NCBI GenBank assembly: GCA_964520475.1
Contig: CAZFNS010000021.1
Coordinates: 1 to 20,193, forward strand
Origin: Ruminobacter sp964520475
GTDB lineage: Bacteria; Pseudomonadota; Gammaproteobacteria; Enterobacterales; Succinivibrionaceae
Direction: 5' to 3'
DNA length: 20,193 bases
The position numbers and the translations under genes are program-made. The stretch's first letter is position 1, and each line of letters begins with the position of its first letter. This document shows, in pieces, positions 1-6,975 of this stretch. The notes below the pieces were generated by a model. It ran no database searches, was not told the DNA's origin, and saw nothing but the letters and a program-made list of their open reading frames with translations.

Positions 1-77
1 TGGTGCTCCGCAACCGCGACAACGAGGACAAGTTCAAGGGCATCCGCATCGAGTCCTGCCTGGACGTGCTCGCGTAG
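1..77 (+). CDS. 3' end of an unrecognised gene
   Basis: An open frame enters from the left edge and reads to a TAG at 75-77, giving about 24 C-terminal residues ending in SCLDVLA. The tail is rich in charged residues (RNRDNEDKFKG), as in a soluble protein. It is too short to assign a family. It is taken as coding because a strong intrinsic terminator follows about 22 bases after the stop, as expected at the end of a transcription unit. Confidence 0.6.
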   Translation, partial: VLRNRDNEDKFKGIRIESCLDVLA

Positions 78-98
78 GAGCCGCCCGGAGCCAGCACG

Positions 99-138
99 AA
101 AAAACGCCGCTTTCCCGGCCGGGGAAACGGCGTTTCTC
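99..138 (+). terminator. Intrinsic terminator after the first gene
   Basis: A long stem pairs AAACGCCG (102-109) with CGGCGTTT (128-135). It continues inward with TTTCCC against GGGGAAA around a GGCC loop. The arms end in an A-run on the left and TTTCTC on the right, so it could work on both strands. It separates the partial gene from the SpmAB-type gene. Confidence 0.8.
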
Positions 139-437
139 ATGATAAACGGTACTTATCTTTAAAAAAAATCTTCTGATATCTCCGGCGGCTTGCCCCGGCG
201 TCTCCGTCCTCCCGGACCGGGCGCCGCGGGGACCCGTACGAACGGCTCTTCCCGCGCCCCGCCGGGGAGTAGGACGCGGGAAGTCTGATCCGCGGCTATT
301 CCGAAAAGCTCCCGAACGGGGAAATCCCGCCGCTTACCCCGGCGCGGCGGTGCGTGCGGGACGCCGTGCGGGAGCTGCGCCGCCTCAAAAGGCGCTCAGG
401 GTCTGACCCGGCCCCGGGGGCCCGCCCGCGTCCGGGT
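139..437. other. Spacer without a gene, with GC-rich hairpins
   Basis: About 300 bases with no convincing gene on either strand. The left end is AT-rich and includes an A8 run near 163-170. The rest is GC-rich. At 248-283 a 9-bp stem CTTCCCGCG/CGCGGGAAG encloses a second hairpin, CCCC-GCC-GGGG (257-267). No known riboswitch or small RNA family is recognised. The long minus-strand frame here is the antisense shadow of the next gene. Confidence 0.5.
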
Positions 438-465
438 TTGCAGCGCCGGCTTTTTGTGTGATAAT
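438..465 (+). promoter_or_regulatory. Sigma70-type promoter for the SpmAB-like gene
   Basis: TTGCAG at 438-443 and GATAAT at 460-465 are 16 bases apart. The -10 is preceded by TGT, which makes an extended -10. Transcription would start near 472. That leaves no room for the TTG at 477 to be used with a leader and favours the ATG at 501. Confidence 0.6.
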
Positions 466-500
466 GACTGGGGCGTTTGTCATGGCGAAAGGGCGGCGGG

Positions 501-1724
501 ATGATTAATCTGATTTGGGGCGGCATGATCCTTCTCGGGGTGAGCTGCGCTTTGGTCCGGTGCCTGATCCCGGGCGGTCTGGAGATCCACGCCGTGATGG
601 CGGAGATCTTCAAGTCGGCCGATCTCTCGGTGCAGGTCATCATCGGCCTGCTCGGCATGACCTGCCTGTGGATGGGGATCGCCTCGATCCTGGAGGCCTC
701 GGGGGTCACGGGCCGCCTCGCGCTCCTCCTCGAGCCGCTCTTCCGGGTGATCATGCCCGGGATCCCGAAGGGGCACCCGGCGATCGGCAGCGTCACCATG
801 AACATCGCGGCGAACATGCTGGGCCTCGACAACGCCGCCACGCCGTTCGGCATCAAGGCGATGAAGGACATGCAGACCCTCAACCCGAAGCCCGACACCG
901 CCACCGACAGCCAGATCATGTTCCTCGTCATCAACACCTCCGCGGTCACCGTGTTCCCGGTCAGCATCATCATGTACCGGAGCCGCTTCGGCGCGGCCAG
1001 CCCGACCGACGTGTTCCTGCCGCTCCTGCTCTGCACGGCGTTTTCCACGCTGGTGGGCTTCCTGGTGACCGCCCGGGTGCAGCGGCTCGCCGTCTTTAAA
1101 AAACCGGTGCTGATCCTGTTCGCGGCCGCGGCCGGCCTGATCGCCGGGACGGGGGTCTGGGCGGCCCTCGCGGGCGCCTCCTTCGCCGCGGAGACGGCGG
1201 CCCTGAGCGACGCCGCCGTCGTCGCCCTCGCGGGCGCGGCGGTGGGCTGGGGCATGATCCGGCGCGTGAAGGTGTTCGAGGCGTTCGTGAACGGGGCGAA
1301 GCAGGGCTTCGCCATCTGCGTGGACATCCTCCCGTACCTGGTCGGCATGATGTTCGCGATTGCGGTGTTCCGGAGCAGCGGGCTCCTCGACGGCCTGCTC
1401 GCGGCCGTCCGGGCGGCCGCGGGCCTTTTCACGGCGCGCACCGAATTCGCCGACGCCCTGCCGGTCGGGATCATGGGGCCGCTCTCGGGCAGCGGGGCGC
1501 GGGCGCTGCTGCTCGACATTTTCTCGCGGCTCGGCCCCGACTCGCTCGCGGGGCGCATGGCCTCCCTGATGCAGGGCTCGACCGAGACGACCTTCTACGT
1601 GCTCACGGTTTACTTCGGGTCGGTCGGCATCACCAAAATCAGGCACGCGCTGTTCTGCGGGCTCGCGGCCGATCTCGCCTCGATCGCGGCGGCGATCGCC
1701 GCCGGCTACTTCTTTTTCGGGTAG
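501..1724 (+). CDS. Fused SpmA-SpmB-type membrane protein (nucleoside-recognition/Gate fold)
   Basis: A 407-residue polytopic inner-membrane protein. Residues about 1-200 resemble SpmA, with the motif NMLGLDNAATPFG at 105-117. Residues about 215-407 resemble SpmB, with GPLSGSGAR near 326-334 and QGSTETTFYV at 358-367. In spore-formers the two halves are separate proteins needed for spore core dehydration. Many non-sporulating Gram-negatives carry a single fused protein of about this length whose role is not settled; transport or gating of a small solute is a guess. The ATG at 501 is chosen over the upstream in-frame TTG at 477 because the predicted transcript starts near 472. The gene appears to be a single-gene unit. 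Confidence 0.82.
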   Translation: MINLIWGGMILLGVSCALVRCLIPGGLEIHAVMAEIFKSADLSVQVIIGLLGMTCLWMGIASILEASGVTGRLALLLEPLFRVIMPGIPKGHPAIGSVTMNIAANMLGLDNAATPFGIKAMKDMQTLNPKPDTATDSQIMFLVINTSAVTVFPVSIIMYRSRFGAASPTDVFLPLLLCTAFSTLVGFLVTARVQRLAVFKKPVLILFAAAAGLIAGTGVWAALAGASFAAETAALSDAAVVALAGAAVGWGMIRRVKVFEAFVNGAKQGFAICVDILPYLVGMMFAIAVFRSSGLLDGLLAAVRAAAGLFTARTEFADALPVGIMGPLSGSGARALLLDIFSRLGPDSLAGRMASLMQGSTETTFYVLTVYFGSVGITKIRHALFCGLAADLASIAAAIAAGYFFFG

Positions 1725-1762
1725 AAGGGCGGCGGAGTCGCGGTTTTGCGCGGGGCGCGGCG

Positions 1763-1789
1763 TTTCCCGGGCGCGGGACGGTGTATACT
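1763..1789 (+). promoter_or_regulatory. Possible promoter of the APE-like genes
   Basis: A good -10, TATACT (1784-1789), stands out in GC-rich surroundings. The -35 is poor: TTTCCC at 1763-1768 with only 15 bases of spacing. It would give a leader of about 90 bases before the GTG at 1889. Activator dependence is possible but unproven. Confidence 0.35.
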
Positions 1790-1888
1790 GTGACGAGGGC
1801 CGGGCCGCGGCGGCGCGCGCGGCGGCATAAAATTACAACGCGAAGCGTGACCGAACATACTGAACATAAAACATAAGGAGATAAACGG

Positions 1889-2614
1889 GTGATTTACAGG
1901 TTTCATCTGAGGCGGGCGTATTTCCTGTCGGGCTACGCGTCCTCGTACGAGGAGCTCAAGAAAATCGGCGAGGGGGACGTCGGCCCCGGCCGGGAGAAGG
2001 CGGCGGGCGCGCTGCCGCTCGTCAAAGCCGTGCCGATGATGCTCCGCCGGCGGCTCAATCCCGCGGGGCGCATGGCCGTGGGCATCGCCATGGCCTGCGC
2101 GGCCGAGTACCGTCCCGACAAAGTGATCTTCGCGAGCCGCACCGGCCAGACCTTAAGGTGCATAAGACTGCTGAAGGACGTGGCGGCGGGCCGGGCGGTT
2201 TCCCCCATGGAATTCTCCTCGTCCGTGCACAACGCCGACATCGGGGTCTTCTCGATCATCGCCGGCTTCCACGGCGAGACCACCGCGGTCAGCGCGGGGG
2301 AGCGCACCCTGGGCGAGGCCATGGCCGAGGCGTGCGCCTCCCTGTACGGGCAGAACCTCGGAAGGGCGCTCGCGCTCGTCTGCGAGGAGAACCTCGCCAA
2401 CGAAATCATGCCCATTCCCGAGAGCGTCTACGGCAGCGGGGCCTTCGCGGGGGGCCTGGTGCTCGAAAAGTGCCGGGGCGCGGACGGGGATCCGGGGCTC
2501 CCGGAGTGCAACTTCGCGTTCGACGACGCCCGGGACGGCGGCGCGAACCCGGTCGCGTTCCTCCGCGCCCTCTCCTTCCGGAACGGGGACGAAGACCCCG
2601 CCCCGGAAGCCTAG
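1889..2614 (+). CDS. Beta-ketoacyl-synthase-N-terminal-like protein of the APE locus
   Basis: A 241-residue protein starting at GTG with AAGGAG eight bases upstream. It resembles the short ketoacyl-synthase-like family (PF13723, Ketoacyl-synt_2) found at the start of aryl polyene and related fatty-acid-type clusters. Recognisable pieces are FASRTGQ at 81-87, SSVHNADIG at 111-119 and GERTLGEAM at 137-145. There is no ketosynthase active-site Cys context and no C-terminal half of the thiolase fold, so it is unlikely to condense acyl chains by itself. A scaffold or accessory role with the carrier proteins is inferred. Thirty-five bases separate it from the acyltransferase gene, consistent with one operon. 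Confidence 0.78.
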   Translation: MIYRFHLRRAYFLSGYASSYEELKKIGEGDVGPGREKAAGALPLVKAVPMMLRRRLNPAGRMAVGIAMACAAEYRPDKVIFASRTGQTLRCIRLLKDVAAGRAVSPMEFSSSVHNADIGVFSIIAGFHGETTAVSAGERTLGEAMAEACASLYGQNLGRALALVCEENLANEIMPIPESVYGSGAFAGGLVLEKCRGADGDPGLPECNFAFDDARDGGANPVAFLRALSFRNGDEDPAPEA

Positions 2615-2649
2615 GCGGCGTTCCCCGGGCGGCGGGCGAGGGGGTAACG

Positions 2650-3504
2650 GTGCGTTTGGCCGAGACCTTGAAAAACTTTTACCGGCGGCTCTGCATCCTG
2701 GCGGTGTTCGGGCTGTTCGGCGGGGGCGCGCTTTTTTACGGGCTCCCGTGCTTCCTGTTCATAGCCCTGCGCGTCCGGGACGGGCGGGAGCGCGTCCTGA
2801 GGCTCCGGGCCGCGGTGCGCTCGGGGCTGCGCTTCCTCGTCAGGGTCTGCGTGTTTCTCGACGTGATCCGCTGCGCGTTCCTCGATCCCGGTTACGGCCG
2901 GATCGCGGAAGAGGAGCTCGGGCGCGCCGCGGCCGCGGAGGACGCCGCCCCGGGCGGGCGCGTGATCGTGGCCAACCATCCCTCGCTCATCGACTACATC
3001 CTGCTGATCTCGTACCTCGGCACGGGCACCTGCGTCCTGGTGAAGCACAATCTGACCCGGACCTTCATGCGTTTCGTCATCAGGCGCCTCGGCTACCGCA
3101 GCAACGAGTCTTCCCTGGAGGAGATCGAGGAGGTGCTCGCGAACGGCGACGACCTGCTGATCTTCCCGGAGGGCAGCCGCACCCGCGGCGGGGCGATCGC
3201 CTTCAAAAGGGGAGCGGCCAACGTCGCCTGCCGGATGAACCTTCCCGTCGTCCCGGTTTTCATCTACTGCTCGGTGCCGGGCTACCTGTCCCGGGGCTTC
3301 CTCGACGCCGCGCCGCCCGCGCGCGTCCCGCGCTTCTACGTAATGGCCGGGGAGCCCGTTCCGCCGGACGCGGGGCCGGACGACGCCGGAAGGCCCGCGG
3401 CGGTCCGGGCGCGGCGCCTCAACGCCCGTCTCGAGGAACTCTACGCGGGGAAGATCGCCGCGCTGCGGGATTTCGCGGCGGAGGAGGACCGCGGCGAAGA
3501 CTGA
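2650..3504 (+). CDS. Lysophospholipid-type acyltransferase (PlsC-like) of the APE locus
   Basis: A 284-residue membrane-associated acyltransferase. The HX4D catalytic motif is NHPSLID with His110 and Asp115. The acceptor-binding motif FPEGSRT starts at residue 172. A hydrophobic stretch around residues 15-40 would hold it to the inner membrane. Members of this family move an acyl group from ACP or CoA to a lipid or glycolipid acceptor; in APE clusters such enzymes are thought to attach or finish the lipid anchor. The GTG at 2650 follows GAGGGGG and lies just after the upstream stop. The same frame stays open far upstream inside the previous gene, and that extension is not used. Confidence 0.82.
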   Translation: MRLAETLKNFYRRLCILAVFGLFGGGALFYGLPCFLFIALRVRDGRERVLRLRAAVRSGLRFLVRVCVFLDVIRCAFLDPGYGRIAEEELGRAAAAEDAAPGGRVIVANHPSLIDYILLISYLGTGTCVLVKHNLTRTFMRFVIRRLGYRSNESSLEEIEEVLANGDDLLIFPEGSRTRGGAIAFKRGAANVACRMNLPVVPVFIYCSVPGYLSRGFLDAAPPARVPRFYVMAGEPVPPDAGPDDAGRPAAVRARRLNARLEELYAGKIAALRDFAAEEDRGED

Positions 3505-3586
3505 TCCGCCTCCGCCGGGCCGCGGCGGGAAACTCCCGGCAAACGTTCGTTTCCTGACCGGAAAATCACGCCGATCCCGATTTTTA

Positions 3587-3616
3587 TTGACATTTATCAA
3601 TTTATCAAATCATAAA
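3587..3616 (+). promoter_or_regulatory. Promoter with tandem TTTATCAA repeats
   Basis: TTGACA at 3587-3592 is a perfect -35. The best -10 is CATAAA at 3611-3616 with 18-base spacing. TTTATCAA occurs twice head-to-tail at 3593-3600 and 3601-3608, exactly filling the spacer. The region from about 3575 to 3660 is AT-rich within GC-rich DNA. It would drive the acyl carrier protein genes separately from the two genes upstream. Confidence 0.6.
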
Positions 3617-3782
3617 TTAGAATTTTACGCGGTTATTGTTTATGCTAGCATTCGGTAAGCCGTAATTCCGCGCGCGTGCGCGCGGGCGGCGCGCGATAAA
3701 AAATCCGGAGCCGCGCTTTTTCCGCGAAAGGCGGGAAAGACGGGCGGCGGCCGGCGATAAAATAAAAAAAACGGAGGTTTTT

Positions 3783-4046
3783 ATGAGCGAGGATCTGGCT
3801 CTGGAAGTCAAGAAGATGATTGTCAAGTCCCTGAACCTGGAGGATATTACTCCCGAGGACATCGAAACGGACGCCCCGCTTTTCGGGGACGGGCTCGGCC
3901 TCGATTCCATCGACGCCCTCGAGCTCGGCCTGGCTCTCAAAAACACCTTCGGCGTGACCATCAGCCCCGACAGCGACAACGTCAAGAGCCACTTTTATTC
4001 CGTGGCCACGCTGGTCGATTTCATAAACTCCCGGAAAAATCCGTAG
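3783..4046 (+). CDS. Acyl carrier protein 1
   Basis: An 87-residue acidic acyl carrier protein. The phosphopantetheine site is LGLDSID with Ser42 as the attachment residue. Size and helix pattern fit a stand-alone ACP. GGAGG lies five bases before the ATG. In APE clusters two ACP genes sit side by side, carrying the aromatic starter and the growing chain; which role this one plays cannot be read from sequence. It is preceded by the AT-rich promoter and separated from the second ACP by 174 bases rich in hairpins. Confidence 0.9.
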   Translation: MSEDLALEVKKMIVKSLNLEDITPEDIETDAPLFGDGLGLDSIDALELGLALKNTFGVTISPDSDNVKSHFYSVATLVDFINSRKNP

Positions 4047-4137
4047 CCGAGGCGCGGCCGGAGCGCCGCGGAAGCGGCGCGCGGGGGAGGGACGGCGGCC
4101 CGGGCGGGGCGTCCCCGGCCCGGACAGATTGTCAAAA

Positions 4138-4192
4138 GCCGCCCCGGCCGGAGCCGGGGCGGCGCCAAAGCATAAGCCCGGCGGCGCCGGGC
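4138..4192 (+). promoter_or_regulatory. Two strong hairpins between the ACP genes
   Basis: An 11-bp perfect stem GCCGCCCCGGC/GCCGGGGCGGC (4138-4148 and 4153-4163) has a four-base loop. A 7-bp stem GCCCGGC/GCCGGGC (4176-4182 and 4186-4192) follows. Neither is followed by a U-tract, so they are not ordinary terminators. They could protect or mark an mRNA end and set different levels for the two ACP transcripts. Confidence 0.45.
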
Positions 4193-4220
4193 AATAAACG
4201 AAACAGTGAGGAGGGTTAAA

Positions 4221-4469
4221 GTGACCGAAACGGAATTGTTTGAAGAACTGAAAAAAATCATGGCCGAGAATTTCGAGCTCGATCCGGAGAAAATCACCAT
4301 GGACGCCAATATCGTCACGGATCTCGACCTCGACAGCATCGACGCGATCGACATGATCGCCGAACTCCAGAAAAGAGCGGGGTGCCGGCTCACGGCCGAT
4401 AATTTCAAGTCCGTCAAGACCGTCGGCGACGTGGTTAAGGTAATTATGGAGCGGGTGAACGGCGCGTGA
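4221..4469 (+). CDS. Acyl carrier protein 2
   Basis: An 82-residue acyl carrier protein with the site LDLDSID and phosphopantetheine Ser39. The GTG at 4221 follows GAGGAGGG at 4208-4215. An in-frame GTG at 4206 is upstream of, and partly overlaps, that ribosome site, so it is rejected. The last codons overlap the next start (GTGA at 4466-4469), so it is translationally coupled to the acyl ligase. This suggests the ligase loads this carrier protein. The sequence is clearly diverged from the first ACP, so the pair is not a recent duplication. Confidence 0.9.
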   Translation: MTETELFEELKKIMAENFELDPEKITMDANIVTDLDLDSIDAIDMIAELQKRAGCRLTADNFKSVKTVGDVVKVIMERVNGA

Positions 4470-6178
4470 AATCTTTTTTTGAGCTGTTCGGCGACGCCGT
4501 GGCGCCGGACAGGGTGATGTATCTGGCGGAAGACGGGGAGTACGCGGGACGGGACGTCATAGTTCTCTCGTGCCTCTATTACCGCATTCTCGCGGCCGCG
4601 GGGAAAAATTTTAAGAACGCGGTCATCGCCACGGACAATCCTTTGCATATCTGCGCCCTGCTGCCGGCCGCGTGGCTCCTCGGCATGCGGGTGTTCCAGC
4701 CCAACACCCTGCGGCCGGACGGCTTCGAGCCGTTCCGGGCGGAGGACACGCTGTGCCTGGTCTGCGAGGACGAGGTCTGCGAGGAAGCCGCCGCGCGCTT
4801 CCCGGATTCGCTGCGCCTGCTGAATCTCGCGGGCGTCGCCGCGGTTTACGGCCGTTTCCGGAAAAAGCCCGGCTTCTTCGGGCGCAGGAAGGACGGCTCC
4901 GCGGACGCCGCGGAGCGGCTCGCGGCGCTGCTCGCGGCCGCGGCCGGCAACCCGGATCTGCGGCGCGGGATCAGGGCCCTGCCCGAGCTCGAGGCGTGCC
5001 GCGCGGCGGATCCGGACTTCCTCGGGGGAGACGACTTCCGGGACTTCGCCGAAAAGGCGCTAGCCGCGCTCGCGGATCCCGCGATCGAGGAGAATTTCAC
5101 GATCACGGCCCTGACCTCGGGCTCCACCGGGGTCCCGAAAAAGGTGCCCCGGACGCTCGGGGATTTCCTCCGGGAGGTCGAGCTCGTCCGCGGGATTTAC
5201 CCCACGGGCATTCTCGACGGGACCGTCTGCGCCGCCACGGTGTCTAATTTCCACGCCTACGGGATCATGTTCCGCTTCTTCGTGCCGCTCATGTTCGGGA
5301 TCCCGAGCTGCGCCTTCACGATCGCGTATCAGGAGCAGCTCGAAAAGCTCGGGCGCTTCGGCCGGCCGCTCTTCTTCGTCACCAGCCCGGGCTTCTTAAA
5401 GAGGCTCGACGTCAAAAAATCGCCGGTGAAAGTCCGTCTGATGATGTCGGCGGGCGGGATCCTGCGGCCCGGCGTGCTGGCCAGGGCCAAAGCCGTGCTC
5501 GGCGCTCCCGTGCTCGAGATCTACGGCAGCACCGAAACCGGGGTGATGGCCTGCCGCTTCCCGGAAGACGGAACCGAGCCGTGGACCGTGCCCGCGGGGA
5601 CGCGGGTGTTCGCGCTCCGCGAGACGGAGGAAGGCGCGTTCGAAGCCGCCGAAAAAGGTCATGCCGCGGGGCCCGGGTTCCCGCCGGGCATCGAGGCCGA
5701 CACGTCCGGCACCGGGAGGATCGGCGTCGTCGCCCCGCACGTCAACGCGGGGACGCCCTACATCGGCAGCGACGTCATCTCGTTCGAGGAGCCCGAGGAG
5801 GGCCGGCAGGCGTTCCGGCTGTTCGGCCGCGACGACCGGGTCATCAAGCTCGAGGACAACCGCGTCAGCCTCGACGAGATCGAGGGGATCGTCCTCGCCC
5901 ACCCGTACATAAAGGAATGCGCCATCATCAAATACACGGTGAAGAACCGGGAGTACACCGGGGCGCTCGCGGTTCTGTCCGAGGAGGGCGTTAAGGAGTA
6001 CTTCGCGGCGGGCCCGGGGAAGTTCGTCATCGGCCTGAGAGGGGCTTTCGGGGATAAAATGCTGCGGGTCGCGGTTCCCCGGAAGTTTGTCTTCGTCCGG
6101 GCGATCCCCGTGACGGAAAACGGCAAGACCGCCTACGGGCGGATCAGGGAAACGTATTTCGGCCGTGAAAATTCCTGA
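4466..6178 (+). CDS. AMP-dependent acyl ligase of the APE locus (ApeH-like)
   Basis: A 570-residue adenylate-forming enzyme. The ATP-binding loop is TSGSTGVPKK at 217-226, the YGSTETG motif is at 353-359, the hinge motif GRDDR at 454-458, and the catalytic lysine of the C-terminal lobe is Lys554 in ENGKTAYG. Such enzymes activate an acid as acyl-AMP and pass it to a phosphopantetheine thiol. In APE clusters the homologue activates an aromatic starter such as 4-hydroxybenzoate for an ACP. The substrate here is inferred from context. Residues about 130-215 form an Ala/charged linker between the N-terminal part and the ATP loop. It overlaps the ACP gene by four bases and the dehydratase gene by fourteen. 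Confidence 0.85.
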   Translation: MKSFFELFGDAVAPDRVMYLAEDGEYAGRDVIVLSCLYYRILAAAGKNFKNAVIATDNPLHICALLPAAWLLGMRVFQPNTLRPDGFEPFRAEDTLCLVCEDEVCEEAAARFPDSLRLLNLAGVAAVYGRFRKKPGFFGRRKDGSADAAERLAALLAAAAGNPDLRRGIRALPELEACRAADPDFLGGDDFRDFAEKALAALADPAIEENFTITALTSGSTGVPKKVPRTLGDFLREVELVRGIYPTGILDGTVCAATVSNFHAYGIMFRFFVPLMFGIPSCAFTIAYQEQLEKLGRFGRPLFFVTSPGFLKRLDVKKSPVKVRLMMSAGGILRPGVLARAKAVLGAPVLEIYGSTETGVMACRFPEDGTEPWTVPAGTRVFALRETEEGAFEAAEKGHAAGPGFPPGIEADTSGTGRIGVVAPHVNAGTPYIGSDVISFEEPEEGRQAFRLFGRDDRVIKLEDNRVSLDEIEGIVLAHPYIKECAIIKYTVKNREYTGALAVLSEEGVKEYFAAGPGKFVIGLRGAFGDKMLRVAVPRKFVFVRAIPVTENGKTAYGRIRETYFGRENS

Positions 6179-6521
6179 GTTTTACGACGTCGAAACGTCC
6201 GGCGGCGCCGTCAGCGCCGTCGCCGAGATAAGCCCGGAGCTCGACTGGTTCAAGGGCCATTTCGACGCGATCAAGATCTTTCCGGGCGTGGGGCAGATCC
6301 GGCTCGTCGCCGAGCTGTGCCGCCGCCACCTCGGCGTCGATCTCAACGCGGCGGGGGTCTGCTTCGAGGCGGTCAAGTACATGAGGCCGATCGTGCCCGG
6401 CCTCGTCCTCAGATTCTCGGTGACGGCCGCGCGGTCCGGCGTCGTGGAATTCGTCATCGCGGACGCCGCCGATCCCGGCAAAGCCTACACCCGGGGCAAG
6501 TGCACCGGCGCCGGCCTCTGA
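6165..6521 (+). CDS. apeI: ApeI-type hotdog 3-hydroxyacyl-ACP dehydratase
   Basis: A 118-residue hotdog-fold protein with the central signature FKGHFDAIKIFPGVGQ (29-44). His32 is the likely catalytic histidine and PGVGQ matches the FabZ/ApeI core helix start. It would remove water from 3-hydroxyacyl-ACP to give the trans-2-enoyl double bond of a polyene. The GTG start overlaps the end of the acyl ligase gene by fourteen bases, so the two are coupled. It is the last recognisable APE-type gene here; the ketoreductase and elongating ketosynthase it would need are absent from the window. Confidence 0.85.
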   Translation: MKIPEFYDVETSGGAVSAVAEISPELDWFKGHFDAIKIFPGVGQIRLVAELCRRHLGVDLNAAGVCFEAVKYMRPIVPGLVLRFSVTAARSGVVEFVIADAADPGKAYTRGKCTGAGL

Positions 6522-6545
6522 CGCCCGTCCCGGAGCCTTCTTCCC

Positions 6546-6615
6546 GCGCGGGCCCGTCCCGCGCCTCACCGCATCTCATAACGCCGCCCGCGCGCCGGGT
6601 CCGTCTTTTTTTTTT
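6546..6615 (+). terminator. Possible terminator after the APE-like genes
   Basis: A 7-bp stem GCGCGGG/CCCGCGC (6546-6552, 6558-6564) is followed about 40 bases later by a T10 run (6606-6615). A weak CCCG/CGGG hairpin sits nearer to the run. The distance between the strong stem and the T-run makes this uncertain. The rest of 6522-6738 shows no gene. Confidence 0.3.
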
Positions 6616-6738
6616 GCCCCGCCCGGAAGAACCGCCGGGGGCGGGAGGCCGGCCCGCCGCGCGGGCCGTATCCCGAGGGGCTCCGCGCGGCGTCCGGGCG
6701 TCAAACCGCCGGAAAAGGCGCCGCGGCGTGTCATAATA

Positions 6739-6793
6739 AAAAACAGAGAAAAGAACGCCGGCCCGCCGCGGCGCCCGCCCGCGGCGCGGGACA
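6739..6793 (+). repeat. 55-base direct repeat, left copy
   Basis: This 55-base segment, beginning AAAAACAGAGAAAAG and ending GGCGCGGGACA, ends exactly at the first N. An identical copy starts right after the last N. It is most likely one sequence reported twice at contig ends. Confidence 0.9.
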
Positions 6794-6893
6794 NNNNNNN
6801 NNNNNNNNNNNNNNNNNNNNNNNNNNNNNNNNNNNNNNNNNNNNNNNNNNNNNNNNNNNNNNNNNNNNNNNNNNNNNNNNNNNNNNNNNNNNN
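6794..6893. other. Scaffold gap of exactly 100 N
   Basis: One hundred N is a conventional placeholder and not a measured length. The identical 55 bases on both sides suggest the two contigs overlap and little or nothing is missing. Confidence 0.95.
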
Positions 6894-6948
6894 AAAAACA
6901 GAGAAAAGAACGCCGGCCCGCCGCGGCGCCCGCCCGCGGCGCGGGACA
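6894..6948 (+). repeat. 55-base direct repeat, right copy
   Basis: Exact copy of 6739-6793, starting directly after the gap. It leads into the ribosome-binding region of the next gene. Confidence 0.9.
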
Positions 6949-6975
6949 GGGCCGAACGAAAAGGAGAAAACGCTT

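Noticed and set aside
482..508. Short leader-peptide frame (eight codons) overlapping the SpmAB start
   Set aside because: The ATG has no convincing ribosome site and the peptide has no regulatory codon pattern.
296..1646. Long minus-strand open frames opposite the SpmAB-like gene
   Set aside because: They are rich in Arg, Pro, Ala and His with no domain and mirror the high-GC third-position pattern of the real plus-strand gene.
2158..2649. Upstream extension of the acyltransferase frame
   Set aside because: It overlaps most of the ketosynthase-like gene, its translation is Arg/Gly-rich noise, and a GTG with a good ribosome site lies at 2650.
3617..3992. Two minus-strand frames over the first ACP gene and its leader
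   Set aside because: The ACP on the other strand has a clear family signature and ribosome site. The minus frames run across the AT-rich promoter.
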